DNA of 64,000 nucleotides from Elmis aenea (lineage: Eukaryota > Arthropoda > Insecta > Coleoptera > Elmidae). The position numbers and the translations under genes were made by a program. Each line of letters starts with the position of its first letter. Positions within the stretch are counted from its first letter, which is position 1. The notes under the pieces are model-generated. The model was given only the letters and a program-made list of their open reading frames with translations, made no database searches and was not told the origin of the DNA. This document shows positions 14,801-29,600 of the stretch, piece by piece. The stretch spans positions 57,357,415 to 57,421,414 of the forward strand of contig OX393578.1 of NCBI GenBank assembly GCA_947652605.1, written 5' to 3'.

Positions 14801-15200
14801 ATTGTTCAGAAATAGTCGCTCAAGGAACATATGTATTAACTAATGCACGGTATTTTTAGGAAATTATTAAAAATTAAAACCAGCTCATTGAAAGACATAT
14901 GCAAAACCAATGTATTCCTGTAAAGAGGCGATGGATAAACTGTTCCTGTGATATACAAATCAATAATTACAATTGTTTAGAAATAGTCGCTCAAGGAACA
15001 TATGTATTAACTAAAGCACGGTATTTTTAGGAAATTATTAAAAATTAAAACCAGCTCATTGAAAGACATATGCAAAACAATTGTATTCATGTAAAGAGGC
15101 GATGGATAAACTGTTCCTGTCATATACAAATCAATAATTGAAATTGTTTCGAAATAGTCGCACAAGGAACATATGTATTAACTAAAGCACGGTATTTTTA
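11890..15200 (+). repeat. 8-monomer (1367 bp) unit in about 2.4 tandem copies
   Basis: The mark AACCAATGTATTCC recurs at 12171, 13538 and 14905, exactly 1367 bp apart. The mark TTCCTCTGATATAC recurs at 12895 and 14262. The mark AATTAAATCGTTTAG, one A short of the usual AAAATCG, recurs near 13261 and 14628. Eight monomers would be 1368 bp, and the one-base deletion explains the 1367. The copies look nearly identical by eye. The whole set reappears farther right, for example at 27.0-28.5 kb and 33.7-35.2 kb, as part of larger duplications. Confidence 0.82.
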
Positions 15201-17457
15201 GGAAATTAATAAAAATTAATACCAGCTCATTGAAAGACATATGCAAAACAATTGTATTCATGTAAAGAGGCGATGGATAAACTGTTTCTGTGATATACAA
15301 ATCAATAATTAAAATTGTTTAGAAATAGTCGCTCAAGGAACATATGTATTAACTAAAGCACGGTATTTTTAGGAAATTATTAAAAATTAAAACCAGCTCA
15401 TTGAAAGACATATGCAAAACAATTGTATTCATGTAAAGAGGCGATGGATAAACTGTTCCTGTGATATACAAATCAATAATTGAAATTGTTTCGAAATAGT
15501 CGCACAAGGAACATATGTATTAACTAAAGCACGGTATTTTTAGGAAATTATTAAAAATTAATACCAGCTCATTGAAAGACATATGCAAAACAATTGTATT
15601 CATGTAAAGAGGCGATGGATAAACTGTTCCTGTGATATACAAATCAATAATTGAAATTGTTTCGAAATAGTCGCACAAGGAACATATGTATTAACTAATG
15701 CACGGTATTTTTAGGAAATTATTAAAAATTAAAACCAGCTCATTGAAAGACATATGCAAAACAATTGTATTCATGTAAAGAGGCGATGGATAAACTGTTC
15801 CTGTCATATAGAAATCAATAATTGAAATTGTTTCGAAATAGTCGCACAAGGAACATATGTATTAACTAAAGCACGGTATTTTTAGGAAATTATTAAAAAT
15901 TAAAACCAGCTCAGTGAAGGACATATGCAAAACAATTGTATTCATGTAAAGAGGCGATGGATAAACTGTTCCTGTGATATACAAATTAATAATTAAAATT
16001 GTTCAGAAATAGTCGCTCAAGGAACATATGTATTAACTAATGCACGGTATTTTTAGGAAATTATTAAAAATTAAAACCAGCTCATTGAAAGACATATGCA
16101 AAACAATTGTATTCCTGTAAAGAGGCGATGGATAAACTGTTCCTGTGATATACAAATCAATAATTAAAATTGTTTAGAAATAGTCGCTCAAGGAACATAT
16201 TATGTATTAACTAAAGCACGGTATTTTTAGGAAATTATTAAAAATTAAAACCAGCTCATTGAAAGACATATGCAAAACAATTGTAATCCTGCAAAGAGGC
16301 GATGGATAAACTGTTCCTGTGATATACAAATCAATAATTAAAATTGTTTAGAAATAGTCGCTCAAGGAACATTTGTATTAACTAAAGCACGGTATTTTTA
16401 GGAAATTATTAAAAATTAAAACCAGCTCATTGAAAGACATATGCAAAACAATTGTATTCATGTAAAAAGGCGATGGATAAACTGTTCCTGTGATATACAA
16501 ATCAATAATTAAAATTGTTTAGAAATAGTCGCACAAGGAACATATGTATTAACTAAAGCACGGTATTTTTAGGAAATTATTAAAAATTAATACCAGCTCA
16601 TTGAAAGACATATGCAAAACAATTGTATTCATGTAAAGAGGCGATTGATAAACTGTTCCTGTGATATTCAAATCAATAAATGAAATTGTTTCGAAATAGT
16701 AGCACAGGGAACATATGTATTAACTAAAGCACGGTATTTTTAGGAAATTATTAAAAATTAAAACCAGCTCATTGAAAGACATATGCAAAACAATTTTATT
16801 CATGTAAAAAGGCGATGGATAAACTGTTCCTGTGATATACAAATCAATAATTAAAATTGTTTAGAAATAGTCGCACAAGGAACATATGTATTAACTAAAG
16901 CACGGTATTTTTAGGAAATTATTAAAAATTAATACCAGCTCATTGAAAGACATATGCAAAACAATTGTATTCATGTAAAGAGGCGATAGATAAACTATTT
17001 CTGTGATATACAAATCAATAATTAAAATGGTTTCGAAATAGTCGCACAAGGAACATATGTATTAACAAATGCACGGTATTTTTAGGAAATTAATAAAAAT
17101 TAAAACCAGCTCATTGAAGGACATATGCAAAACAATTGTATTCATGTAAAGAGGCGATGGATAAACTGTTCCTGTCATATAGAAATCAATAATTGAAATT
17201 GTTTCGAAATAGTCGCACAAGGAACATATGTATTAACTAAAGCACGGTATTTTTAGGAAATTATTAAAAATTAAAACCAGCTCATTGAAGGACATATGCA
17301 AAACAATTGTATTCATGTAAAGAGGCGATGGATAAACTGTTCCTGTGATATACAAATCAATAATTAAAATTGTTTAGAAATAGTCGCTCAAGGAACATAT
17401 GTATTAACTAAAGCACGGTATTTTTAGGAAATTATTAAAAATTAAAACCAGCTCATT

Positions 17458-18654
17458 GAAAGACATATGCAAAACAATTGTATTCCTGTAAAAAGGCGAT
17501 GGATAAACTGTTTCTGTGATATACAAATCAATAATTAAAATTGTTTAGAAATAGTCGCTCAAGGAACATATGTATTAACTAAAGCACGGTATTTTTAGGA
17601 AATTATTAAAAATTAAAACTAGCTCATTGAAAGACATATGCAAAACAATTGTATTCATGTAAAGAGGCGATGGATAAACTGTTAATGTGATATTCAAATC
17701 AATAATTAAAATCGTTTAGAAATAGTCGCTCAAGGAACATATGTATTAACTAAAGCACGGTATTTTTAGGAAATTATTAAAAATTAAAACCAGCTCATTG
17801 AAAGGCATATGCAAAACAATTGTATTCATGTAAAGAGGCGATTGATAAACTGTTCCTGTGATATACAAATCAATAAATGAAATTGTTTCGAAATAGTAGC
17901 ACAGGGAACATATGTATTAACTAAAGCACGGTATTTTTAGGAAATTATTAAAAATTAAAACCAGCTCATTGAAAGACATATGCAAAACAATTGTATTCCT
18001 GTAAAAAGGCGATGGATAAACTGTTTCTGTGATATACAAATCAATAATTAAAATTGTTTAGAAATAGTCGCTCAAGGAACATATGTATTAACTAAAGCAC
18101 GGTATTTTTAGGAAATTATTAAAAATTAAAACCAGCTCATTGAAAGACATATGCAAAACAATTGTATTCCTGTAAAAAGGCGATGGATAAACTGTTTCTG
18201 TGATATACAAATCAATAATTAAAATTGTTTAGAAATAGTCGCTCAAGGAACATATGTATTAACTAAAGCACGGTATTTTTAGGAAATTATTAAAAATTAA
18301 AACTAGCTCATTGAAAGACATATGCAAAACAATTGTATTCATGTAAAGAGGCGATGGATAAACTGTTAATGTGATATTCAAATCAATAATTAAAATCGTT
18401 TAGAAATAGTCGCTCAAGGAACATATGTATTAACTAAAGCACGGTATTTTTAGGAAATTATTAAAAATTAAAACCAGCTCATTGAAAGACATATGCAAAA
18501 CAATTGTATTCATGTAAAGAGGCGATTGATAAACTGTTCCTGTGATATACAAATCAATAAATGAAATTGTTTCGAAATAGTAGCACAGGGAACATATGTA
18601 TTAACTAAAGCACGGTATTTTTAGGAAATTATTAAAAATTAAAACCAGCTCATT
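17458..18654 (+). repeat. 684-bp spaced three-monomer duplication, first instance
   Basis: A run of three distinctive monomers occurs at 17458 and again at 18142, 684 bp or four monomers later. The three are a TTCCTGTAAAAAGG type, one with AAACTAGCTC and CTGTTAATGTGATATTC, and one with GCGATTGATAAACTG and CACAGGGAAC. The GTTAATG mark sits at 17681 and 18365. The first copy has a private AAAGGCATATG (near 17810). Confidence 0.85.
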
Positions 18655-21600
18655 GAAAGACATATGCAAAACAATTTTATTCATGTAAAAAGGCGATGGA
18701 TAAACTGTTCCTGTGATATACAAATCAATAATTAAAATTGTTTAGAAATAGTCGCACAAGGAACATATGTATTAACTAAAGCACGGTATTTTTAGGAAAT
18801 TATTAAAAATTAATACCAGCTCATTGAAAGACATATGCAAAACAATTGTATTCATGTAAAGAGGCGATAGATAAACTATTTCTGTGATATACAAATCAAT
18901 AATTAAAATTGTTTCGAAATAGTCGCACAAGGAACATATGTATTAACTAATGCACGGTATTTTTAGGAAATTATTAAAAATTAAAACCAGCTCATTGAAG
19001 GACATATGCAAAACAATTGTATTCATGTAAAGAGGCGATGGATAAACTGTTCCTGTCATATAGAAATCAATAATTGAAATTGTTTCGAAATAGTCGCACA
19101 AGGAACATATGTATTAACTAAAGCACGGTATTTTTAGGAAATTATTAAAAATTAAAACCAGCTCATTGAAGGACATATGCAAAACAATTGTATTCATGTA
19201 AAGAGGCGATGGATAAACTGTTCCTGTGATATACAAATCAATAATTAAAATTGTTTAGAAATAGTCGCTCAAGGAACATATGTATTAACTAAAGCACGGT
19301 ATTTTTAGAAAATTATTAAAAATTAAAACCAGCTCATTGAAAGACATATGCAAAACAATTGTATTCCTGTAAAAAGGCGATGGATAAACTGTTTCTGTGA
19401 TATACAAATCAATAATTAAAATTGTTTAGAAATAGTCGCTCAAGGAACATATGTATTAACTAAAGCACGGTATTTTTAGGAAATTATTAAAAATTAAAAC
19501 CAGCTCATTGAAAGACATATGCAAAACAATTGTATTCATGTAAAGAGGCGATGGATAAACTGTTCCTGTGATATTCAAATCAATATTTAAAATCGTTTAG
19601 AAATAGTCGCTCAAGGAACATATGTATTAACTAAAGCACGGTATTTTTAGGAAATTATTAAAAATTAAAACCAGCTCATTGAAAGACATATGCAAAACAA
19701 TTGTATTCATGTAAAGAGGCGATGGATAAACTGTTCCTGTGATATACAAATTAATAATTAAAATTGTTCAGAAATAGTCGCTCAAGGAACATATGTATTA
19801 ACTAATGCACGGTATTTTTAGGAAATTATTAAAAATTAAAACCAGCTCATTGAAAGACATATGCAAAACAATTGTATTCCTGTAAAGAGGCGATGGATAA
19901 ACTGTTCCTGTGATATACAAATCAATAATTAAAATTGTTTAGAAATAGTCGCTTAAGGATCATATGTATTAACTAAAGCACGGTATTTTTAGGAAATTAT
20001 TAAAAATTAAAACCAGCTCATTGAAAGACTTATGCAAAACAATTGTATTCATGTAAAGAGGCGATGGATAAACTGTTCCTGTCATATACAAATCAATAAT
20101 TGAAATTGTTTCGAAATAGTCGCACAAGGAACATATGTATTAACTAAAGCACGGTATTTTTAGGAAATTATTAAAAATTAATACCAGCTCATTAAAAGAC
20201 ATATGCTAAACAATTGTATTCATGTAAAGAGGCGATGGATAAACTGTTCCTGTGATATACAAATCAATAATTAAAATTGTTTCGAAATTGTCGCTCAAGG
20301 AACATATGTATTAACTAAAGCACGGTATTTTTAGGAAATTATTAAAAATTAAAACCAGCTCACTGAAAGACATATGCAAAACAATTGTATTCATGTAAAG
20401 AGGCGATGGATAAACTGTTCCTGTGATATACAAATCAATAATAGAAATTGTTTCGAAATAGTCGCACAAGGAACATATGTATTAACTAAAGCACGGTATT
20501 TTTAGGAAATTAGTAAAAATTAAAACCAGCTCTTTGAAAGACATTCGCATAACAATTGTATTTATGTAAAGAGGCGATGGATAAACTGTTTCTGTGATAT
20601 ACAAATCAATAATTAAAAATGTTCAGAAATAGTCGCTCAAGAAACATATGTATTAACTAAAGCACGGTATTTTTAGGAAATTATTAAAAATTAAAACCAG
20701 CTCATTGAAAGACATATGCAAAACAATTGTATTCCTGTAAAGAGGCGATGGATAAACTGTTCCTGTGATATACAAATCAATAATTAAAATTGTTTAGAAA
20801 TAGTCGCTCAAGGAACATATGTATTAACTAAAGCACGGTATTTTTAGGAAATTATTAAAAATTAAAACCAGCTCATTGAAAGACATATGCAAAACAATTG
20901 TATTCATGTAAAGAGGCGATGGATAAACTGTTCCTGTGATATTCAAATCAATAATTAAAATCGTTTCGAAATAGTCGCACAAGGAACATATTATGTATTA
21001 ACTAAAGCACGGTATTTTTAGGAAATTATTAAAAATTAATACCAGCTCATTAAAAGACATATGCAAAACAATTGTATTCATGTAAAGAGGCGATGGATAA
21101 ACTGTTCCTGTCATATACAAATCAATAATTGAAATGGTTTCGAAATAGTCGCACAAGGAACATATGTATTAACTAATGCACGGTATTTTTAGGAAATTAT
21201 TAAAAATTAAAACCAGCTTATTGAAAGACATATGCAAAAAAATTGTATTCCTGTAAAGAGGCGATGGATAAACTGTTCCTGTGATATACAAATCAATAAT
21301 TAAAATTGTTTAGAAATAGTCGCTCAAGGAACATATGTATTAACTAAAGCACGGTATTTTTAGGAAATTATTAAAAATTAAAACCAGCTCATTGAAAGAC
21401 ATATGCAAAACAATTGTATTCATGTAAAGAGGCGATGGATAAACTGTTCCTGTGATATACAAATCAATAATTGAAATTGTTTCGAAATAGTCGCACAAGG
21501 AACATATGTATTAACTAAAGCACGGTATTTTTAGGAAATTATTAAAAATTAATGCCAGCTCATTGAAAGACATATGCAAAACAATTGTATTTATGTAAAG

Positions 21601-22419
21601 AGGCGATGGATAAACTGTTTCTGTGATATACAAATCAATAATTAAAATTGTTTAGAAATAGTCGCTCAAGGAACATATGCATTAACTAAAGCACGGTATT
21701 TTTAGGAAATTATTAAAAATTAAAACCAGCTCATTGAAAGACATATGCAAAACAATTGTATTCATGTAAAGAGGCGATGGATAAACTGTTCCTGTCATAT
21801 ACAAATCAATAATTAAAATCGTTTAGAAATAGTCGCTCAAGGAACATATGTATTAACTAAAGCACGGTATTTTTAGGAAATTATTAAAAATTAATACCAG
21901 CTCATTGAAAGACATATGCAAAACAATTGTATTCATGTAAAGAGGCGATAGATAAACTGTTCCTGTGATATACAAATCAATAATTAAAATGGTTTCGAAA
22001 TAGTCGCACAAGGAACATATGTATTAACAAATGCACGGTATTTTTAGGAAATTAATAAAAATTAAAACCAGCTCATTGAAGGACATATGCAAAACAATTG
22101 TATTCATGTAAAGAGGCGATGGATAAACTGTTCCTGTCATATAGAAATCAATAATTGAAATTGTTTCGAAATAGTCGCACAAGGAACATATGTATTAACT
22201 AAAGCACGGTATTTTTAGGAAATTATTAAAAATTAAAACCAGCTCATTGAAGGACATATGCAAAACAATTGTATTCATGTAAAGAGGCGATGGATAAACT
22301 GTTCCTGTGATATACAAATCAATAATTAAAATTGTTTAGAAATAGTCGCTCAAGGAACATATGTATTAACTAAAGCACGGTATTTTTAGGAAATTATTAA
22401 AAATTAAAACCAGCTCATT

Positions 22420-23616
22420 GAAAGACATATGCAAAACAATTGTATTCCTGTAAAAAGGCGATGGATAAACTGTTTCTGTGATATACAAATCAATAATTAA
22501 AATTGTTTAGAAATAGTCGCTCAAGGAACATATGTATTAACTAAAGCACGGTATTTTTAGGAAATTATTAAAAATTAAAACTAGCTCATTGAAAGACATA
22601 TGCAAAACAATTGTATTCATGTAAAGAGGCGATGGATAAACTGTTAATGTGATATTCAAATCAATAATTAAAATCGTTTAGAAATAGTCGCTCAAGGAAC
22701 ATATGTATTAACTAAAGCACGGTATTTTTAGGAAATTATTAAAAATTAAAACCAGCTCATTGAAAGACATATGCAAAACAATTGTATTCATGTAAAGAGG
22801 CGATTGATAAACTGTTCCTGTGATATACAAATCAATAAATGAAATTGTTTCGAAATAGTAGCACAGGGAACATATGTATTAACTAAAGCACGGTATTTTT
22901 AGGAAATTATTAAAAATTAAAACCAGCTCATTGAAAGACATATGCAAAACAATTGTATTCCTGTAAAAAGGCGATGGATAAACTGTTTCTGTGATATACA
23001 AATCAATAATTAAAATTGTTTAGAAATAGTCGCTCAAGGAACATATGTATTAACTAAAGCACGGTATTTTTAGGAAATTATTAAAAATTAAAACCAGCTC
23101 ATTGAAAGACATATGCAAAACAATTGTATTCCTGTAAAAAGGCGATGGATAAACTGTTTCTGTGATATACAAATCAATAATTAAAATTGTTTAGAAATAG
23201 TCGCTCAAGGAACATATGTATTAACTAAAGCACGGTATTTTTAGGAAATTATTAAAAATTAAAACTAGCTCATTGAAAGACATATGCAAAACAATTGTAT
23301 TCATGTAAAGAGGCGATGGATAAACTGTTAATGTGATATTCAAATCAATAATTAAAATCGTTTAGAAATAGTCGCTCAAGGAACATATGTATTAACTAAA
23401 GCACGGTATTTTTAGGAAATTATTAAAAATTAAAACCAGCTCATTGAAAGACATATGCAAAACAATTGTATTCATGTAAAGAGGCGATTGATAAACTGTT
23501 CCTGTGATATACAAATCAATAAATGAAATTGTTTCGAAATAGTAGCACAGGGAACATATGTATTAACTAAAGCACGGTATTTTTAGGAAATTATTAAAAA
23601 TTAAAACCAGCTCATT
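22420..23616 (+). repeat. 684-bp spaced duplication, second instance
   Basis: This is the same three-monomer duplication as at 17.5-18.7 kb, displaced by 4962 bp. The GTTAATG mark lies at 22643 and 23327. Because it sits at the same offset inside both halves of the 4962-bp duplication, it was already present when that larger event occurred. Confidence 0.85.
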
Positions 23617-26600
23617 GAAAGACATATGCAAAACAATTTTATTCATGTAAAAAGGCGATGGATAAACTGTTCCTGTGATATACAAATCAATAATTAAAAT
23701 TGTTTAGAAATAGTCGCACAAGGAACATATGTATTAACTAAAGCACGGTATTTTTAGGAAATTATTAAAAATTAATACCAGCTCATTGAAAGACATATGC
23801 AAAACAATTGTATTCATGTAAAGAGGCGATAGATAAACTATTTCTGTGATATACAAATCAATAATTAAAATTGTTTCGAAATAGTCGCACAAGGAACATA
23901 TGTATTAACTAATGCACGGTATTTTTAGGAAATTATTAAAAATTAAAACCAGCTCATTGAAGGACATATGCAAAACAATTGTATTCATGTAAAGAGGCGA
24001 TGGATAAACTGTTCCTGTCATATAGAAATCAATAATTGAAATTGTTTCGAAATAGTCGCACAAGGAACATATGTATTAACTAAAGCACGGTATTTTTAGG
24101 AAATTATTAAAAATTAAAACCAGCTCATTGAAGGACATATGCAAAACAATTGTATTCATGTAAAGAGGCGATGGATAAACTGTTCCTGTGATATACAAAT
24201 CAATAATTAAAATTGTTTAGAAATAGTCGCTCAAGGAACATATGTATTAACTAAAGCACGGTATTTTTAGAAAATTATTAAAAATTAAAACCAGCTCATT
24301 GAAAGACATATGCAAAACAATTGTATTCCTGTAAAAAGGCGATGGATAAACTGTTTCTGTGATATACAAATCAATAATTAAAATTGTTTAGAAATAGTCG
24401 CTCAAGGAACATATGTATTAACTAAAGCACGGTATTTTTAGGAAATTATTAAAAATTAAAACCAGCTCATTGAAAGACATATGCAAAACAATTGTATTCA
24501 TGTAAAGAGGCGATGGATAAACTGTTCCTGTGATATTCAAATCAATATTTAAAATCGTTTAGAAATAGTCGCTCAAGGAACATATGTATTAACTAAAGCA
24601 CGGTATTTTTAGGAAATTATTAAAAATTAAAACCAGCTCATTGAAAGACATATGCAAAACAATTGTATTCATGTAAAGAGGCGATGGATAAACTGTTCCT
24701 GTGATATACAAATTAATAATTAAAATTGTTCAGAAATAGTCGCTCAAGGAACATATGTATTAACTAATGCACGGTATTTTTAGGAAATTATTAAAAATTA
24801 AAACCAGCTCATTGAAAGACATATGCAAAACAATTGTATTCCTGTAAAGAGGCGATGGATAAACTGTTCCTGTGATATACAAATCAATAATTAAAATTGT
24901 TTAGAAATAGTCGCTTAAGGATCATATGTATTAACTAAAGCACGGTATTTTTAGGAAATTATTAAAAATTAAAACCAGCTCATTGAAAGACTTATGCAAA
25001 ACAATTGTATTCATGTAAAGAGGCGATGGATAAACTGTTCCTGTCATATACAAATCAATAATTGAAATTGTTTCGAAATAGTCGCACAAGGAACATATGT
25101 ATTAACTAAAGCACGGTATTTTTAGGAAATTATTAAAAATTAATACCAGCTCATTAAAAGACATATGCTAAACAATTGTATTCATGTAAAGAGGCGATGG
25201 ATAAACTGTTCCTGTGATATACAAATCAATAATTAAAATTGTTTCGAAATTGTCGCTCAAGGAACATATGTATTAACTAAAGCACGGTATTTTTAGGAAA
25301 TTATTAAAAATTAAAACCAGCTCACTGAAAGACATATGCAAAACAATTGTATTCATGTAAAGAGGCGATGGATAAACTGTTCCTGTGATATACAAATCAA
25401 TAATAGAAATTGTTTCGAAATAGTCGCACAAGGAACATATGTATTAACTAAAGCACGGTATTTTTAGGAAATTAGTAAAAATTAAAACCAGCTCTTTGAA
25501 AGACATTCGCATAACAATTGTATTTATGTAAAGAGGCGATGGATAAACTGTTTCTGTGATATACAAATCAATAATTAAAAATGTTCAGAAATAGTCGCTC
25601 AAGAAACATATGTATTAACTAAAGCACGGTATTTTTAGGAAATTATTAAAAATTAAAACCAGCTCATTGAAAGACATATGCAAAACAATTGTATTCCTGT
25701 AAAGAGGCGATGGATAAACTGTTCCTGTGATATACAAATCAATAATTAAAATTGTTTAGAAATAGTCGCTCAAGGAACATATGTATTAACTAAAGCACGG
25801 TATTTTTAGGAAATTATTAAAAATTAAAACCAGCTCATTGAAAGACATATGCAAAACAATTGTATTCATGTAAAGAGGCGATGGATAAACTGTTCCTGTG
25901 ATATTCAAATCAATAATTAAAATCGTTTCGAAATAGTCGCACAAGGAACATATTATGTATTAACTAAAGCACGGTATTTTTAGGAAATTATTAAAAATTA
26001 ATACCAGCTCATTAAAAGACATATGCAAAACAATTGTATTCATGTAAAGAGGCGATGGATAAACTGTTCCTGTCATATACAAATCAATAATTGAAATGGT
26101 TTCGAAATAGTCGCACAAGGAACATATGTATTAACTAATGCACGGTATTTTTAGGAAATTATTAAAAATTAAAACCAGCTTATTGAAAGACATATGCAAA
26201 AAAATTGTATTCCTGTAAAGAGGCGATGGATAAACTGTTCCTGTGATATACAAATCAATAATTAAAATTGTTTAGAAATAGTCGCTCAAGGAACATATGT
26301 ATTAACTAAAGCACGGTATTTTTAGGAAATTATTAAAAATTAAAACCAGCTCATTGAAAGACATATGCAAAACAATTGTATTCATGTAAAGAGGCGATGG
26401 ATAAACTGTTCCTGTGATATACAAATCAATAATTGAAATTGTTTCGAAATAGTCGCACAAGGAACATATGTATTAACTAAAGCACGGTATTTTTAGGAAA
26501 TTATTAAAAATTAATGCCAGCTCATTGAAAGACATATGCAAAACAATTGTATTTATGTAAAGAGGCGATGGATAAACTGTTTCTGTGATATACAAATCAA

Positions 26601-29600
26601 TAATTAAAATTGTTTAGAAATAGTCGCTCAAGGAACATATGCATTAACTAAAGCACGGTATTTTTAGGAAATTATTAAAAATTAAAACCAGCTCATTGAA
26701 AGACATATGCAAAACAATTGTATTCATGTAAAGAGGCGATGGATAAACTGTTCCTGTCATATACAAATCAATAATTAAAATCGTTTAGAAATAGTCGCTC
26801 AAGGAACATATGTATTAACTAAAGCACGGTATTTTTAGGAAATTATTAAAAATTAAAACCAGCTCATTGAAAGACATATGCAAAACAATTGTATTCATGT
26901 AAAGAGGCGATGGATAAACTGTTCCTGTGATATACAAATCAATAATTAAAATTGTTCAGAAATAGTCGCTCAAGGAACATATGTATTAACTAATGCACGG
27001 TATTTTTAGGAAATTATTAAAAATTAAAACCAGCTCATTGAAAGACATATGCAAAACCAATGTATTCCTGTAAAGAGGCGATGGATAAACTGTTCCTGTG
27101 ATATACAAATCAATAATTACAATTGTTTAGAAATAGTCGCTCAAGGAACATATGTATTAACTAAAGCACGGTATTTTTAGGAAATTATTAAAAATTAAAA
27201 CCAGCTCATTGAAAGACATATGCAAAACAATTGTATTCATGTAAAGAGGCGATGGATAAACTGTTCCTGTCATATACAAATCAATAATTGAAATTGTTTC
27301 GAAATAGTCGCACAAGGAACATATGTATTAACTAAAGCACGGTATTTTTAGGAAATTATTAAAAATTAATACCAGCTCATTGAAAGACATATGCAAAACA
27401 ATTGTATTCATGTAAAGAGGCAATGGATAAACTGTTCCTGTGATATTCAAATCAATAATTAAAATCGTTTCGAAATAGTCGCACAAGGAACATATGTATT
27501 AACTAAAGCACGGTATTTTTAGGAAATTATTAAAAATTAATACCAGCTCATTAAAAGACATATGCAAAACAATTGTATTCATGTAAAGAGGCGATGGATA
27601 AACTGTTCCTGTCATATACAAATCAATAATTGAAATTGTTTCGAAATAGTCGCACAAGGAACATATGTATTAACTAATGCACGGTATTTTTAGGAAATTA
27701 TTAAAAATTAAAACCAGCTTATTGAAAGACATATGCAAAAAAATTGTATTCCTGTAAAGAGGCGATGGATAAACTGTTCCTCTGATATACAAATCAATAA
27801 TTAAAATTGTTTAGAAATAGTCGCTCAAGGAACATATGTATTAACTAAAGCACGGTATTTTTAGGAAATTATTAAAAATTAAAACCAGCTCATTGAAAGA
27901 CATATGCAAAACAATTGTATTCATGTAAAGAGGCGATGGATAAACTGTTCCTGTGATATACAAATCAATAATTAAAATTGTTTAGAAATAGTCGCTCAAG
28001 GAACATATGTATTAACTAAAGCACGGTATTTTTAGGAAATTATTAAAAATTAAAACCAGCTCATTGAAAGACATATGCAAAACAATTGTATTCATGTAAA
28101 GAGGCGATGGATAAACTGTTCCTGTCATATACAAATCAATAATTAAATCGTTTAGAAATAGTCGCTCAAGGAACATATGTATTAACTAAAGCACGGTATT
28201 TTTAGGAAATTATTAAAAATTAAAACCAGCTCATTGAAAGACATATGCAAAACAATTGTATTCATGTAAAGAGGCGATGGATAAACTGTTCCTGTGATAT
28301 ACAAATCAATAATTGAAATTGTTCAGAAATAGTCGCTCAAGGAACATATGTATTAACTAATGCACGGTATTTTTAGGAAATTATTAAAAATTAAAACCAG
28401 CTCATTGAAAGACATATGCAAAACCAATGTATTCCTGTAAAGAGGCGATGGATAAACTGTTCCTGTGATAATCAAATCAATAATTACAATTGTTTAGAAA
28501 TAGTCGCTCAAGGAACATATGTATTAACTAAAGCACGGTATTTTTAGGAAATTATTAAAAATTAAAACCAGCTCATTGAAAGACATATGCAAAACAATTG
28601 TATTCATGTAAAGAGGCGATGGATAAACTGTTCCTGTCATATACAAATCAATAATTGAAATTGTTTCGAAATAGTCGCACAAGGAACATATGTATTAACT
28701 AAAGCACGGTATTTTTAGGAAATTAATAAAAATTAATACCAGCTCATTGAAAGACATATGCAAAACAATTGTATTCATGTAAAGAGGCGATGGATAAACT
28801 GTTTCTGTGATATACAAATCAATAATTAAAATTGTTTAGAAATAGTCGCTCAAGGAACATATGTATTAACTAAAGCACGGTATTTTTAGGAAATTATTAA
28901 AAATTAAAACCAGCTCATTGAAAGACATATGCAAAACAATTGTATTCATGTAAAGAGGCGATGGATAAACTGTTCCTGTGATATACAAATCAATAATTGA
29001 AATTGTTTCGAAATAGTCGCACAAGGAACATATGTATTAACTAAAGCACGGTATTTTTAGGAAATTATTAAAAATTAATACCAGCTCATTGAAAGACATA
29101 TGCAAAACAATTGTATTCATGTAAAGAGGCGATGGATAAACTGTTCCTGTGATATACAAATCAATAATTGAAATTGTTTCGAAATAGTCGCACAAGGAAC
29201 ATATGTATTAACTAATGCACGGTATTTTTAGGAAATTATTAAAAATTAAAACCAGCTCATTGAAAGACATATGCAAAACAATTGTATTCATGTAAAGAGG
29301 CGATGGATAAACTGTTCCTGTCATATAGAAATCAATAATTGAAATTGTTTCGAAATAGTCGCACAAGGAACATATGTATTAACTAAAGCACGGTATTTTT
29401 AGGAAATTATTAAAAATTAAAACCAGCTCATTGAAGGACATATGCAAAACAATTGTATTCATGTAAAGAGGCGATGGATAAACTGTTCCTGTGATATACA
29501 AATTAATAATTAAAATTGTTCAGAAATAGTCGCTCAAGGAACATATGTATTAACTAATGCACGGTATTTTTAGGAAATTATTAAAAATTAAAACCAGCTC

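Larger units (their letters stand above)
16933..26856 (+). repeat. 29-monomer (4962 bp) tandem segmental duplication
   Basis: About 16933-21894 recurs as about 21895-26856. Paired marks 4962 bp apart include ATTAACAAATGCACGG (17061 and 22023), GTTAATG (17681 and 22643), CTTAAGGATCATATG (near 19951 and 24913) and ACATTCGCATAACAATTG (20543 and 25505). The offset is 29 monomers plus a 3-base ATT insertion monomer. Only a handful of private differences are visible, so the event is recent compared with monomer divergence. The edges are approximate, placed where the two copies stop matching. Confidence 0.85.
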